64,000 bases of DNA from Rhodococcus sp. B50. GTDB lineage: Bacteria > Actinomycetota > Actinomycetes > Mycobacteriales > Mycobacteriaceae. The DNA lies in assembly GCF_013602415.1 (NCBI RefSeq), contig NZ_WPAG02000003.1:434001-498000 (forward strand), read 5' to 3'. This document shows, piece by piece, positions 8,322-16,563 of the stretch. The notes beneath the pieces were generated by a model that did not search any database, was not told the DNA's origin, and saw only the letters and a list, made by a program, of their open reading frames with translations. The first letter of the stretch is position 1. Each line of letters starts with the position of its first letter. The position numbers were made by a program, and so were the translations under genes.

Positions 8322-9272
8322 GTGCCGCCTCACAGTGGTACTCCGGTGGTCGACAATCACCAGGTCAGTCGGCGAGACGAAGCATGCACGCGACAGTCCT
8401 CCATAGCCGGCGAAACGATGCTTGCCCGCGCCGGACGCGCCTTACTGTGGGTCTTGGTCGAACATCCCGGCCCTTGGCCGAAGTCTGCACCGGACAGCGT
8501 CCTGCCGAGCGCGGTCGTCGAACGAATCGACGCGGTGAGCCACCCGACGCGACTCGTACTGATCCGACGACCACGCGACCGCAGCGGGACACGACCTCGA
8601 TGGGTCCTCGCCTGGTCCAATGGTGTGCGGCAGTGGATGAGGGAGGGCACGCTCGACGACTACGAGGTTCTGGCGCACTTTCCCTTCGAGTCGAGTGCGC
8701 GTGGCGAAGAACCGGACGTCGGAGCCACTCGAGAGGCTCCGATGTTCCTGGTGTGCACGCACGGAAAGAAGGATGCCTGCTGCGCCGAACTCGGCCGACC
8801 GATCATGAACGCCGTGGCTGCCGTCGAAGAAGCAGACGTGTGGGAGTGCACTCATATCGGAGGAGACCGCTTCGCTGCGAACCTGGTTGCCCTCCCGGCC
8901 GGACTGTATTTCAGTCGACTGGGACCGAACTCTGCGGTGACTACGGTCCGAGATGCACTGGCCGGCCGGATGTCACTCGATCATCTCCGCGGCCGAGCGG
9001 CACTGTCGCCCTCGGCGCAGGTGGCTGAGCACGTTCTCCGCGAAACGACGGGTGTCGAAACTGTCGACGCGATCGAATACGTTCGTGAAACCGTGACAAC
9101 GGACAACTCGACGAGGGTCGAGATGGGTCTTGCAGGCCGAGACTTCCGGGTGATGGTGCGTCAAGGCCCACCCGAGCCCTCCTTCCGGCACAGTTGCATT
9201 CCCGATTCAGCGGCCACCTGGCGGCGATGGATCGTCGATAGCGTCGACGAACGGTCCGGGCATCGTTCATAG
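8322..9272 (+). CDS. sucrase/ferredoxin-like family protein
   Basis: The 316-residue product contains VCTHGKKDACCAELG near residue 145 and CTHIGGDRFAANLVALP near residue 182. This spacing of cysteines with HxGGxRFxxN is the hallmark of the sucrase/ferredoxin-like family, a thioredoxin-like fold that can hold a [2Fe-2S] cluster. GTG 8322 is preceded by AAGGAG (8311-8316), which decides the start. It shares an iron box with the divergent siderophore-binding protein, so a role in intracellular release of iron from a ferric siderophore is a reasonable inference, not a shown one. Confidence 0.8.
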   Translation: MPPHSGTPVVDNHQVSRRDEACTRQSSIAGETMLARAGRALLWVLVEHPGPWPKSAPDSVLPSAVVERIDAVSHPTRLVLIRRPRDRSGTRPRWVLAWSNGVRQWMREGTLDDYEVLAHFPFESSARGEEPDVGATREAPMFLVCTHGKKDACCAELGRPIMNAVAAVEEADVWECTHIGGDRFAANLVALPAGLYFSRLGPNSAVTTVRDALAGRMSLDHLRGRAALSPSAQVAEHVLRETTGVETVDAIEYVRETVTTDNSTRVEMGLAGRDFRVMVRQGPPEPSFRHSCIPDSAATWRRWIVDSVDERSGHRS

Positions 9273-9397
9273 CTGTCGGAGCGCTGCAGGTCGGGCGACA
9301 AAACTTCTAACGCATCTGCGCGGTGATTACTCCGGACCTGGGAACAGCAGGGGACCTGGACCTGCGGGCATACCGGTCGTTCCACGCAACGCGATGC

Positions 9398-10414
9398 TCA
9401 AAGCCATTTCCTCCACTTGAACACCACATACAAACCCACACCCATTATCAACATCAACGCCAACGCGAACGGATAGCCGAGCTGCCATCCCAGTTCGGGC
9501 ATGGTTTCGAAGTTCATCCCGTAGACGGTGCCCACCAGCGTCGGTGCGAACAGGATCGCCGCCCACGACGAGATCCGCTTGACCTCCTCGCTCTGAGCGA
9601 GACTGGATTCCGACAACCGTCGCATCTCGTCGTTCTGCCGCTGCCCGACCACAGTGGCCTGCACGGTCAACGCATTGTGCAGCAATACCCGGAAGGAATC
9701 GGCACGTTCACTGATGCGGATCACATGGTCTTGCACATCTCGTAGACGTTGCTGCAACTCCTCCACCAACCCGTACTTCTGTGCTCCACGCTGGAGCGCG
9801 TCCAGCATCCCGACCAGGGGCTGAACCGCGCGTTGGAACTCGATCACCTCACGCGAGAGCTCGTAGATGCGGCGGGACACGTCGGCATGTCCCGTGAAAA
9901 TTTCGTCCTCGATCTCGTCGATGTCGTTTTCGAGTCCGGCCACCACGGGGGCGTACTGGTCGACGATCTCGTCGAGGATCCCGTAGAGCACGGCCTGCGG
10001 TCCCAAGCTCAGCAATTGCGGATCGCCTTCCATCCGGCGCCGGACCCTGCTCAGATCCGGGGCTTCGGCCTGACGGACGGTGACTACGAAGTCGGAACCG
10101 ACGAAGACGTGCACCTCTCCGAATTCGACCACTTCGTCTGCGTCGAGATAGCGAGCCGGCCGCAGAACTACGAACAGGGTGTCCCCATAGCGTTCGAGTT
10201 TGGCTCGCTGATGACCGCGCAGCGCGTCTTCGACCGCAAGCTCGTGTAACCCGAATTCCTCGGACACGGAATGGATCTCGGCAGGGTCGGCTCGGTACAT
10301 CCCGATCCATGCCATCCCGGAACGTTGCCGCATCACCTCGAAGGTCTCGTCGAGGTTCGCCGGGTCCGCGGTCCGTCGCCCGTCCACGTACACCGCATTG
10401 TCTACCGTCGCCAC
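9398..10414 (-). CDS. corA: CorA-family magnesium/cobalt transporter
   Basis: The 338-residue protein has a long soluble N-terminal domain with the CorA-typical stretch LHELAVEDALRGHQRAKLERYGDTLF, written here only in part (VEDALRGHQRAKLE near residue 61), a long central coiled region, and two C-terminal membrane helices joined by the signature YGMNF near residue 299. The protein ends in the basic tail FKWRKWL. CorA pentamers carry Mg2+ (also Co2+ or Ni2+) into the cytoplasm. The start is GTG with no strong ribosome site. It is convergent with the upstream iron gene and has no clear link to the catabolic genes. Confidence 0.93.
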   Translation of the reverse strand: MATVDNAVYVDGRRTADPANLDETFEVMRQRSGMAWIGMYRADPAEIHSVSEEFGLHELAVEDALRGHQRAKLERYGDTLFVVLRPARYLDADEVVEFGEVHVFVGSDFVVTVRQAEAPDLSRVRRRMEGDPQLLSLGPQAVLYGILDEIVDQYAPVVAGLENDIDEIEDEIFTGHADVSRRIYELSREVIEFQRAVQPLVGMLDALQRGAQKYGLVEELQQRLRDVQDHVIRISERADSFRVLLHNALTVQATVVGQRQNDEMRRLSESSLAQSEEVKRISSWAAILFAPTLVGTVYGMNFETMPELGWQLGYPFALALMLIMGVGLYVVFKWRKWL

Positions 10415-10609
10415 AGCTGTGCCCGGTCTTCCGTCCTCGGCGCTGACCTGCCCCGGTGACAGTCACGACGCCGCAGATGACCGTACCGGGCATCCGCCTG
10501 AGTCGACCCGGCATGGTACGCGGCATGTTGATCGTCGGCTTCCCGGCACAACTCGTCGATCGGGTCACATCCATTCGTATGGACAGACACGACGTTCTCT
10601 CGGCTGACA

Positions 10610-10900
10610 CCCACCGCGCCGCTACTGCTGCGCCAGCAGGTCACCGTCTACGTCGACGGCACCTTCCTCACGTGCCGCGCTTTCGTGCCGGCATGGTCGC
10701 TTCCCGTGAACCTTGCCAGTATCGCAGCCAAGGACGGCAGCCCGAACCAAAGCGCCTACTCTGCATCCAAAGCAGCCGTAGTCGCGCTGACGAAATCGCT
10801 GGGCAAAGAACTCGCCACCCTCGCCAACGTCGTAGCACCCGCCGCCGAAAGCCCGATGAGCGCCGGCACCAACTACGGCTGCAGTACTAACTGGGCATGA
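10610..10900 (+). pseudogene. short-chain dehydrogenase (FabG-like) remnant
   Basis: The + strand reads YVDGTFLTCRAFVP, then, after a short out-of-phase stretch, NLASIAAKDGSPNQSAYSAS and KAAVVALTKSLGKELA, ending at TGA 10898-10900. These are the central NVxGTFL, catalytic Ser and YxxxK regions of a classical SDR. The N-terminal nucleotide-binding half and the C-terminal third are missing and the middle is damaged (the GMVAxGxG stretch is lost), so this is a dead fragment. About 195 bases before it and 220 after it hold nothing recognisable. Confidence 0.7.
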
Positions 10901-11124
10901 CCGTACAGTTCCTTCCCGCGACCCCAGGTCAGCATCTTGCGGGGCTGTACCGGAAATGTCCTCATCGAAGCGCTCAGCGCAGTGTTCATCGCGACGGCGC
11001 CGCATCCACCGAGGGACAAACCGCACTTCACCGATGACTTTTCACCTCAGCCCTCCAGACGAGGCAAGCGCACGAGGACGGTGGATCGACTGCTGTGCTC
11101 GACGAGCGTGCCGGTCACGGTCGG

Positions 11125-11565
11125 TCACCGGCGGTGGGGCAGCCGCACCACCTGAACGAAGAACTCGTCGATTTGCCGCACCGCGCCGATGAATTGGTCG
11201 AGATCGACCGGTTTGGTGACGTACGCGTTGGCATGTGCCTTGTAGCTGCGCACGATGTCCTCCTCGGCCGAGGAGGTGGTGAGCACCACCACCGGGATGT
11301 CGGACAGGTCCGGATCGGACTTGATCTTCTCGAGGACCTGCCGGCCGTTGTACTTGGGCAGATTCAGATCCAGGAGGATGAGATCGGGTCGCGGCGCCTG
11401 GATGTGCGGGCCGCGCCGGTACAGAAAGTCCAGCGCTTCTTCGCCATCGCGGACCACATGCAACGCGTTGCCGATCTTGTTGTCCTCGAAGGCCTCACGG
11501 GTCATCAGCTCGTCACCCGGATCGTCTTCGACCAGCAGCACATCGATGGGCGAGGCGGCGATCAT
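11125..11565 (-). CDS. single-domain response regulator (Rcp1-like CheY fold)
   Basis: The 146-residue protein is one receiver domain with no output domain. It shows the acidic pair in VLLVEDDPGD (residues 9-18), the phospho-accepting Asp in PDLILLDLNLP near residue 65, the Thr/Ser pair in VVLTTS, and the Lys in AYVTKPVD. The LPKYNGRQVL stretch and the long loop after the phosphorylation site fit the Rcp1/bacteriophytochrome-partner subgroup. AGGAGG sits seven bases before the ATG. The ATG overlaps the stop of a 33-codon reading frame (ATGA), where a sensor kinase gene would normally end; no kinase is present, so the input is missing or encoded elsewhere. Confidence 0.9.
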   Translation of the reverse strand: MIAASPIDVLLVEDDPGDELMTREAFEDNKIGNALHVVRDGEEALDFLYRRGPHIQAPRPDLILLDLNLPKYNGRQVLEKIKSDPDLSDIPVVVLTTSSAEEDIVRSYKAHANAYVTKPVDLDQFIGAVRQIDEFFVQVVRLPHRR

Positions 11566-11663
11566 GCCAGGACCTCCTCGAGGTCGGTGTCGAACCGGCC
11601 CTGCAGGCTCAGTCGGGACCTCACGCGCCCGATCAGGGGTATGGACGTCGATGGGTCTGTCAT
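11562..11663 (-). CDS. 33-residue ORF coupled to the response regulator
   Basis: A short frame begins at ATG 11663, with AAGGGA eight bases upstream, and ends ...DTDLEEVLA with its stop overlapping the response-regulator start. It has no recognised domain. It may be a leader peptide that couples translation, or the fused ends of a larger kinase gene lost by deletion. The ribosome site and the overlap are the only support. Confidence 0.4.
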   Translation of the reverse strand: MTDPSTSIPLIGRVRSRLSLQGRFDTDLEEVLA

Positions 11664-12157
11664 GCACATGTCCCTTCTGCGGTGATGACCCGCGGGCACC
11701 GGGGCTTGCTCGTCGCGTCGCTGGGCACGACGACGGCCGAGATCCTCGTAGAGCACACGGACCATATCCCCGGGCTGGCTGCTGAACCCGGGGAGCGAAC
11801 TGTATCCGACCTCGAGATCGGCACCCGGACCGGGATACCGATTCACCGTTCTTGCCCTTTGGAGGCGGTTCTGCGCCGATCAGGACATCCACCGTGGAGA
11901 TGTCAGGTCGTTCTCGGCCATCGCCTCGACCGACTCGTCCGCTCCGTACACAACCGAAGGCATCACAGGTCACCTTTCGATGATGTATCCCTCAGGGGAT
12001 CGCCGACGGTAAGGGGCATGTGTGCTCGTCGGCGACCGGGTATAGCCCATGGATATCGCTTCGGCGGTGGTCTCGCTATTTGCTATATGGACCGGGCGAC
12101 CGATGAGCGGCCTCCTGACCGACGCCGATGTCGACACCGATCGCACACCTGCCTCAT
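11664..12157. other. gap with possible gene remnants
   Basis: On the - strand near 11880-11960 a frame reads MPSVVYGADESVEAMAENDL and then stops, and near 11760-11830 another reads ADLEVGYSSLPGFSSQPGD. These could be parts of a signalling gene that once preceded the response regulator, but no domain is recognisable. Confidence 0.3.
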
Positions 12158-12763
12158 CTATTGTTCATCGATCCACTTCTGCAGATTCCGCCCCAGCGAT
12201 ACCAGCGACGTGTCGAGCACGGACAGCAGATCGCCGCCGAACGCGGGAATCTCCACACTGTCGCGCAGAGCAGCAAGCACAGCGCCCTGCACCGCACCCC
12301 CGATACTGGCCGGCACCACCGCCGTCGGACGAACACCGATACGGGACGCAACGAACCTCGCCACGACCTCGGCCCACGCCAACCACCGTTGCGCACCCTC
12401 GGCCTGCAACTCCGGCGAGGTATCCAGGATCCGAAACTGGGCCCTCCACAGACCCTCGTCGTCGAGCCGGGGCACCACCGAATCGAACACCCCGGCCCGG
12501 ATCGCCTCCATCACCGGCACATCATCATCGACCGTGTCCAACGCGGATTGCAGATCGCGGGTGCCCTCCTCGAAAGGAGACCACACCAGTGCTGCTTTGT
12601 TGGGGAAGTACCGGAAGAAGGTGGTCCTGCCGATCCCCGCGGCCGCAACGATATCCATGATCGACGTCTCGGTATAGCCCCGTTCGAGGAACAACTCGAA
12701 CGCAGCCGCCTCGACCTGTGCGCGAGAAGACACCTGCGGACGTCCGCGCCTGCCGGCGACCAT
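12158..12763 (-). CDS. TetR-family transcriptional regulator
   Basis: The 201-residue protein opens MVAGRRGRPQVSSRAQVEAA and has the TetR helix-turn-helix FLERGYTETSIMDIVAAAGI near residues 25-45, then GRTTFFRYFPNKAALV, the third and fourth helices of the DNA-binding domain. The rest is an alpha-helical ligand-binding and dimer domain with no specific match. ATG 12763 gives the usual TetR length, and GGGGAACAGG precedes it. It is divergent from a DUF35 gene at 13036, and a GGTAC-CGA-GTACC palindrome (12801-12813) lies in the shared upstream region, the likely operator for control of itself and its neighbour. Confidence 0.92.
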   Translation of the reverse strand: MVAGRRGRPQVSSRAQVEAAAFELFLERGYTETSIMDIVAAAGIGRTTFFRYFPNKAALVWSPFEEGTRDLQSALDTVDDDVPVMEAIRAGVFDSVVPRLDDEGLWRAQFRILDTSPELQAEGAQRWLAWAEVVARFVASRIGVRPTAVVPASIGGAVQGAVLAALRDSVEIPAFGGDLLSVLDTSLVSLGRNLQKWIDEQ

Positions 12764-12795
12764 CCTGTTCCCCCTTTTTTCTACCCAACTCTTGA

Positions 12796-12818
12796 TTTTA
12801 GGTACCGAGTACCGTAAA
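12796..12818. promoter_or_regulatory. putative TetR operator
   Basis: GGTAC CGA GTACC is a perfect five-base inverted repeat with a three-base spacer, flanked by TTT and AAA in symmetry. It lies 38 bases upstream of the TetR start and on the path to the divergent DUF35 gene. Position and symmetry fit TetR autoregulation; no binding data are implied. Confidence 0.5.
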
Positions 12819-12925
12819 CATAGACGAGAAGCGCCGCGACCGACAATGCGACCTCCCATCCGATGCCACGACCCGTCATCCCCCCTGTAGGCGGATCGTG
12901 GCTCCCGGGTCGACGACTCGACCCC

Positions 12926-12975
12926 GCCCGGATGCCCTGCCTCCTCCATCCCCCCTGCAGGCAGGGCATCCGGGC
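12926..12975. repeat. 17-bp perfect inverted repeat
   Basis: The arm CCCGGATGCCCTGCCT (12927-12942) is repeated in inverse orientation at 12959-12974, and one more base pair extends each outer end. The 16-base loop is pyrimidine-rich. It lies in the leader of the DUF35 gene, about 60 bases before its start, with no T-run after it. It could be an attenuator, an mRNA structure hiding the start, or a second protein site. Confidence 0.7.
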
Positions 12976-13035
12976 CTCCCACCCCGGCAGGCGCAGGGTG
13001 TCAGCTGTCCTACCCGCTCGATCGAAAGCCCCGCC

Positions 13036-13470
13036 ATGGTCCACCGACACCGATCGCCGCTACCGCGTACCGGCGGCCACCTTCCCGCATTGCCTCTGGT
13101 CCGCAGTCACATCCACAAGCCGACCATCCGGTTCGGAAAGCTCGTCATCTGGAAATGCCGAGGCTGCGCCACGGTGCTGGCACCGTCGACGACCACCTGC
13201 CACGGGTGCGGCTCCGACATTCTCGAGCCGATCGATGCGGCCGGCGCGGGGGTGATCGTCTCGTGCCGGGTCGTCGACGGCGCCCCCGATCCGCTGCGGG
13301 GTGCACCCTGTCCGTCGGTCCTGGCCATCATCGAACTCGACGAGGGCCCCTGGGTCTATTCCTGGATCGACGGTGAGATTCCGTTCCGGCCCGATTGCCC
13401 GGTGCGGGTGTCGTACCGATCCACGCAGCCAGGCCAGCGTTTCCCGAGCTTCGAACTACGCGACCGATGA
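13036..13470 (+). CDS. DUF35 / OB-fold zinc-ribbon protein (standalone)
   Basis: The 144-residue product has a zinc ribbon CRGCATVLAPSTTTCHGC near residues 42-59 and a beta-rich C-terminal half (VLAIIELDEGPWVYSWIDG) typical of DUF35. Such proteins usually pair with an Ltp-type thiolase, but no thiolase is adjacent here. The gene is divergent from a TetR regulator and probably under its control. ATG 13036 is the start that gives a normal family length; no strong ribosome site is visible, and a stable hairpin lies just upstream. It could serve one of the thiolases elsewhere in the window. Confidence 0.78.
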   Translation: MVHRHRSPLPRTGGHLPALPLVRSHIHKPTIRFGKLVIWKCRGCATVLAPSTTTCHGCGSDILEPIDAAGAGVIVSCRVVDGAPDPLRGAPCPSVLAIIELDEGPWVYSWIDGEIPFRPDCPVRVSYRSTQPGQRFPSFELRDR

Positions 13471-13715
13471 CACAGTCCGCTCCCGCTCGATCGGAAGAAC
13501 AGCGTCGGTATACCAGCACCCGAGACCGACGCCGAGAGGTCCTCCGCGTCCCCATCGACAGCGTGAACGCTACGCAGGCGGCATGGCGGAACGAGAACCG
13601 AAACCCTCGAGTAAGCATGAGCCCCTGGGGAACTCGTCGGATCTGAATCTCACTGTCACTGTGTGTCACTGTCGAACACCGCCCGAGAGCAGCCTGAGTC
13701 GAACGCCGCACCGAC

Positions 13716-14522
13716 CTACGGAGACCGGCTCTCCTCTCGCTCTGCAACCTCGATACGGTCCTGCATTCGCCTCATCGCACGCAACCATCTGTCCGGATCC
13801 GACGCCTTCCGGAGGAAGTACTCTCCTACCTCGGGATGCGGAAGGATCAGGAAGCGGTCATCGACGAGCGCCTCGACGATGTCGTCGGCAACTTTCTCCG
13901 CTGTGAGTACTCCGGTTTCGAAGATCACTCGACCCGCGGCGTCAGTAGGCAGGAGATCTGTCGCGACCCCTTGAGGACACACGCACTGAACGATTACGCC
14001 CTTGTGCCCGTAGGTCGCCGAAAGCCATTCCGCGTGCGCGACGGCAGCGTGCTTGGTGACGGAGTACGCCGGAGAGCCCAGCATGGTCAACAGTCCCGCC
14101 GCCGAGGCTGTCACCACGAACCGTCCGGCGCCCCGCTCGAGCCACTCCGGCATCAACGCCCGGGCGGCGCGAACATGGGCCATGACGTTGACATCCCAGG
14201 ACACCTGCCAGTCCGCCTCGTTCTCGGCCACGCCCGTCTCGACACCGGCATTGGCGAACCACACGTCCACGGCGCCGAGAGCAGCACGCGACCGCTCCAC
14301 CAGATCGGCAACGCCCTGCTCCCCCGCCGCGTCTCCCGGCGCCGCGATGCCCCCGATCTCCTCGGCGACCCGGGTGCACGCTTCGGCATCGAGATCGTTG
14401 ACCACGACTCGAGCCCCGGCCCGCGTAAGACGGTGCGCAAGGGCACGTCCGATGCCGTTGCCGGCTCCCGTCACGACTACACCCGCGTCCCGGAGATGAC
14501 TCGGTCCTGCTATGTACGGCAA
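13716..14522 (-). CDS. short-chain dehydrogenase/reductase (SDR)
   Basis: The 268-residue protein has the Rossmann motif VVVTGAGNGIGRALA near residue 15, the NAG motif in VWFANAGVETG, a Ser in VVTASAAG and the YSVTKHA catalytic YxxxK. Classical SDRs oxidise alcohols or reduce ketones with NAD(P)H. TTG 14522 is taken as the start because AAGGA lies upstream at a normal distance and no ATG or GTG gives a complete Rossmann strand. It stands alone on the - strand, separated from the ABC operon by a terminator. Specific substrate unknown. Confidence 0.87.
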   Translation of the reverse strand: MPYIAGPSHLRDAGVVVTGAGNGIGRALAHRLTRAGARVVVNDLDAEACTRVAEEIGGIAAPGDAAGEQGVADLVERSRAALGAVDVWFANAGVETGVAENEADWQVSWDVNVMAHVRAARALMPEWLERGAGRFVVTASAAGLLTMLGSPAYSVTKHAAVAHAEWLSATYGHKGVIVQCVCPQGVATDLLPTDAAGRVIFETGVLTAEKVADDIVEALVDDRFLILPHPEVGEYFLRKASDPDRWLRAMRRMQDRIEVAEREESRSP

Positions 14523-14822
14523 CTGTCGTCCTTAAGTTCTCAGGTGCAATTACTTCGTGAGGGTTTCGTCGAGCTGTAACCCGGGTGGGTCAGGTGAGGC
14601 CGACATGTCGTTGCCGACTTATGGATCGGCATGGCAGGACTTGCTACCCGATCCACCGGGGCACCCTCGGGCCGCTCCTCGGGATGCGCGATCTTCGCTG
14701 TTCAAGCAATGCCGGCGGAGTAATCAGGGGGATCAGGCTGGAGCACAAGCAAAAACGGGGAACAGTGCCCGGTCGCGAGTTCCATGCGACCGGGCACAAC
14801 GATGACGTGTCGATTCGGTCGG
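14523..14822. other. intergenic stretch with terminator
   Basis: About 300 bases without a gene. It holds the terminator at 14765-14797. I see no other structure. Confidence 0.6.
14765..14797 (-). terminator. Rho-independent-like terminator of the ABC transporter operon
   Basis: GTGCCCGGTCGC (14765-14776) pairs perfectly with GCGACCGGGCAC (14786-14797) across a nine-base loop. On the - strand it is followed after a short gap by a TTTTTG run, and it lies 26 bases past the permease stop. Confidence 0.7.
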
Positions 14823-16556
14823 TCACATCTTGCTGAGCGCGTCCGTCCCACCGACCAGCATCGCCGCAGCGACACCCACGGCGGTGACGCCCGTCATGAC
14901 CAGGGCGACTGCCGCGACGAGCGGATACCCGCCGTTGGACCAGTACTCGAACAGGATGGTGCCCATCACTTGCGTCTGTGAGGCCCGCACCAACAAGGAG
15001 GCGGTGAACTCGTGGGTGAGCAGGACGAACAGCAGGGCTGCGGTCCCACCGAGGCTGCCACGCATGAGCGGCAGCAAGATCTTCAGGTTGGTAGCCACGA
15101 AGCCGGCACCGCTCACCCGGGACGCCTCGAGATAGGTGTCGCCGAGCGCAAGCATCGACGACAGCTGCATGCGAGTCGCGAACGGCAACATGAGCGTCAC
15201 GTATACCAAGATGACCACCCACGGGGTGCCGTAGAGCACGATCGGTCCCTGCGTATAGGTCAGCAGGAACGCCGCGCCGAAGATGACCGCCGGCACACCG
15301 AGTGGCATGGAGACGAGCACGTCGACGACGACACGCAGCACCGGATATCTCGTGCCACGCACGATCAGGCTCGCCGCGACGAAGCCGAGGGGCAGAACGA
15401 TCGCCATGGCGATCAGCGAGAACATCACGCTGTTGCCCACCGCGGCGGGTACCGCCGAGCCGGAGAAGATCGTCCGGAAGTTGTCGAAGCTCAGCGCCGA
15501 GAAGGTGATGGTTCCGCTCCAGTAGCGGGACAGGGCGACGAACACCAGTGCCAGCAGCGGCAGCACCGTCGACAGCAGCGAGAACAGCAGGATGATCGTC
15601 ACGCCGGTCTTCGACGGGCGTCCCTGGGAGCGGAACGCTTTACCACCGTGCGTGACGAACCGACGCTGGTTGCCCAGCATCGCCTTCTGCGCGAACACCA
15701 CGACGATCCCGACGATCAGCAGCGGCGAGCCGAGTGCCGCCGCGGTGGCGAACTGCGCCGGAGAGTCGCTGATCTGGAAGTACATCTCCGTGGTCAGCAC
15801 GCTGACACCGGTGTTGGTGCCCAGCAGCAGGGGCCCGGTGAACTGGCCCAGACCGAGCAAGAGAGCAACCCCTGCGCCGTAGATCAGGGTGGGACGCAGC
15901 AACGGCAGGGTGATCTTGAAGAACACTTTCCATTCCGGCATCCCCGAGACCTGGGCCGCCTCGATCATCTCCGAGTTGATGTTCTCGAAGCCGGACCGCA
16001 CGAACATGTACACGAACGAACTCAGCGAGAATCCGGTGATGATCACGATCCACTGGATCGAGTAGATGTCGATCGGGCCTTCCTCGAGATGTGACCACCA
16101 CGGCAGGTTCCGCAGCAACGCGTTGAGGTAGCCGGGGCGGGGCGAGAGCAGGAACGCCCAGCCGACGATCGCGGCGACGGCCGGGATCACGATCGGCAGG
16201 ATCGGCAGGATCTGCAGCGCCGCCAGTCGCCGCGGCAGCCGGTTCGCCGCCCACGCCAGCGCGGTGCCGAACACCATTGCAATCATCAGCGATCCGAGTG
16301 CCAGACCGACAGTGTTCCACAGGATCTGGCCGATCCTCGGCAGTCCGAACGCCCGTCCGTAACCAGTGGCTCCGCCCTCGAACGCCGTCGACTGCAGCCG
16401 TATGACCGGGAGCACGACGAGATAGCAGAGCAGCGCCACGAAGGCGACGACGCCCAGGCGACGCGCCGCGACGCGTACCGCTTCGTTCCCGGGTCCGCGA
16501 GAGACGTTCTCGGTAGTGGTGCCGACCTCACCGGTCGGCAATGTCATGACAGCCAT
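14823..16556 (-). CDS. ABC transporter permease, two fused permease domains (FbpB-like)
   Basis: The 577-residue protein carries two copies of the binding-protein-dependent permease domain with about twelve membrane segments. Each copy has an EAA loop that docks on the ATPase: EAAQVSGMPEWKVFFKITLP near residue 216 and EASRVSGAGFVATNLKILLP near residue 493. Double-length permeases are typical of ferric-iron (FbpB/SfuB) and some phosphonate or polyamine importers. It starts seven bases past the stop of the ATPase gene, and a binding protein is encoded upstream at 19371-20432, so the three form one importer. Its place among acyl-CoA genes suggests an organic-acid or metal-chelate substrate, which cannot be decided by sequence. 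Confidence 0.9.
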   Translation of the reverse strand: MAVMTLPTGEVGTTTENVSRGPGNEAVRVAARRLGVVAFVALLCYLVVLPVIRLQSTAFEGGATGYGRAFGLPRIGQILWNTVGLALGSLMIAMVFGTALAWAANRLPRRLAALQILPILPIVIPAVAAIVGWAFLLSPRPGYLNALLRNLPWWSHLEEGPIDIYSIQWIVIITGFSLSSFVYMFVRSGFENINSEMIEAAQVSGMPEWKVFFKITLPLLRPTLIYGAGVALLLGLGQFTGPLLLGTNTGVSVLTTEMYFQISDSPAQFATAAALGSPLLIVGIVVVFAQKAMLGNQRRFVTHGGKAFRSQGRPSKTGVTIILLFSLLSTVLPLLALVFVALSRYWSGTITFSALSFDNFRTIFSGSAVPAAVGNSVMFSLIAMAIVLPLGFVAASLIVRGTRYPVLRVVVDVLVSMPLGVPAVIFGAAFLLTYTQGPIVLYGTPWVVILVYVTLMLPFATRMQLSSMLALGDTYLEASRVSGAGFVATNLKILLPLMRGSLGGTAALLFVLLTHEFTASLLVRASQTQVMGTILFEYWSNGGYPLVAAVALVMTGVTAVGVAAAMLVGGTDALSKM

Positions 16557-16563
16557 ATCCGCC

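Noticed and set aside
12926..12975. Rho-independent terminator
   Set aside because: No T-run follows, and it lies between divergent genes, where a terminator is not needed.
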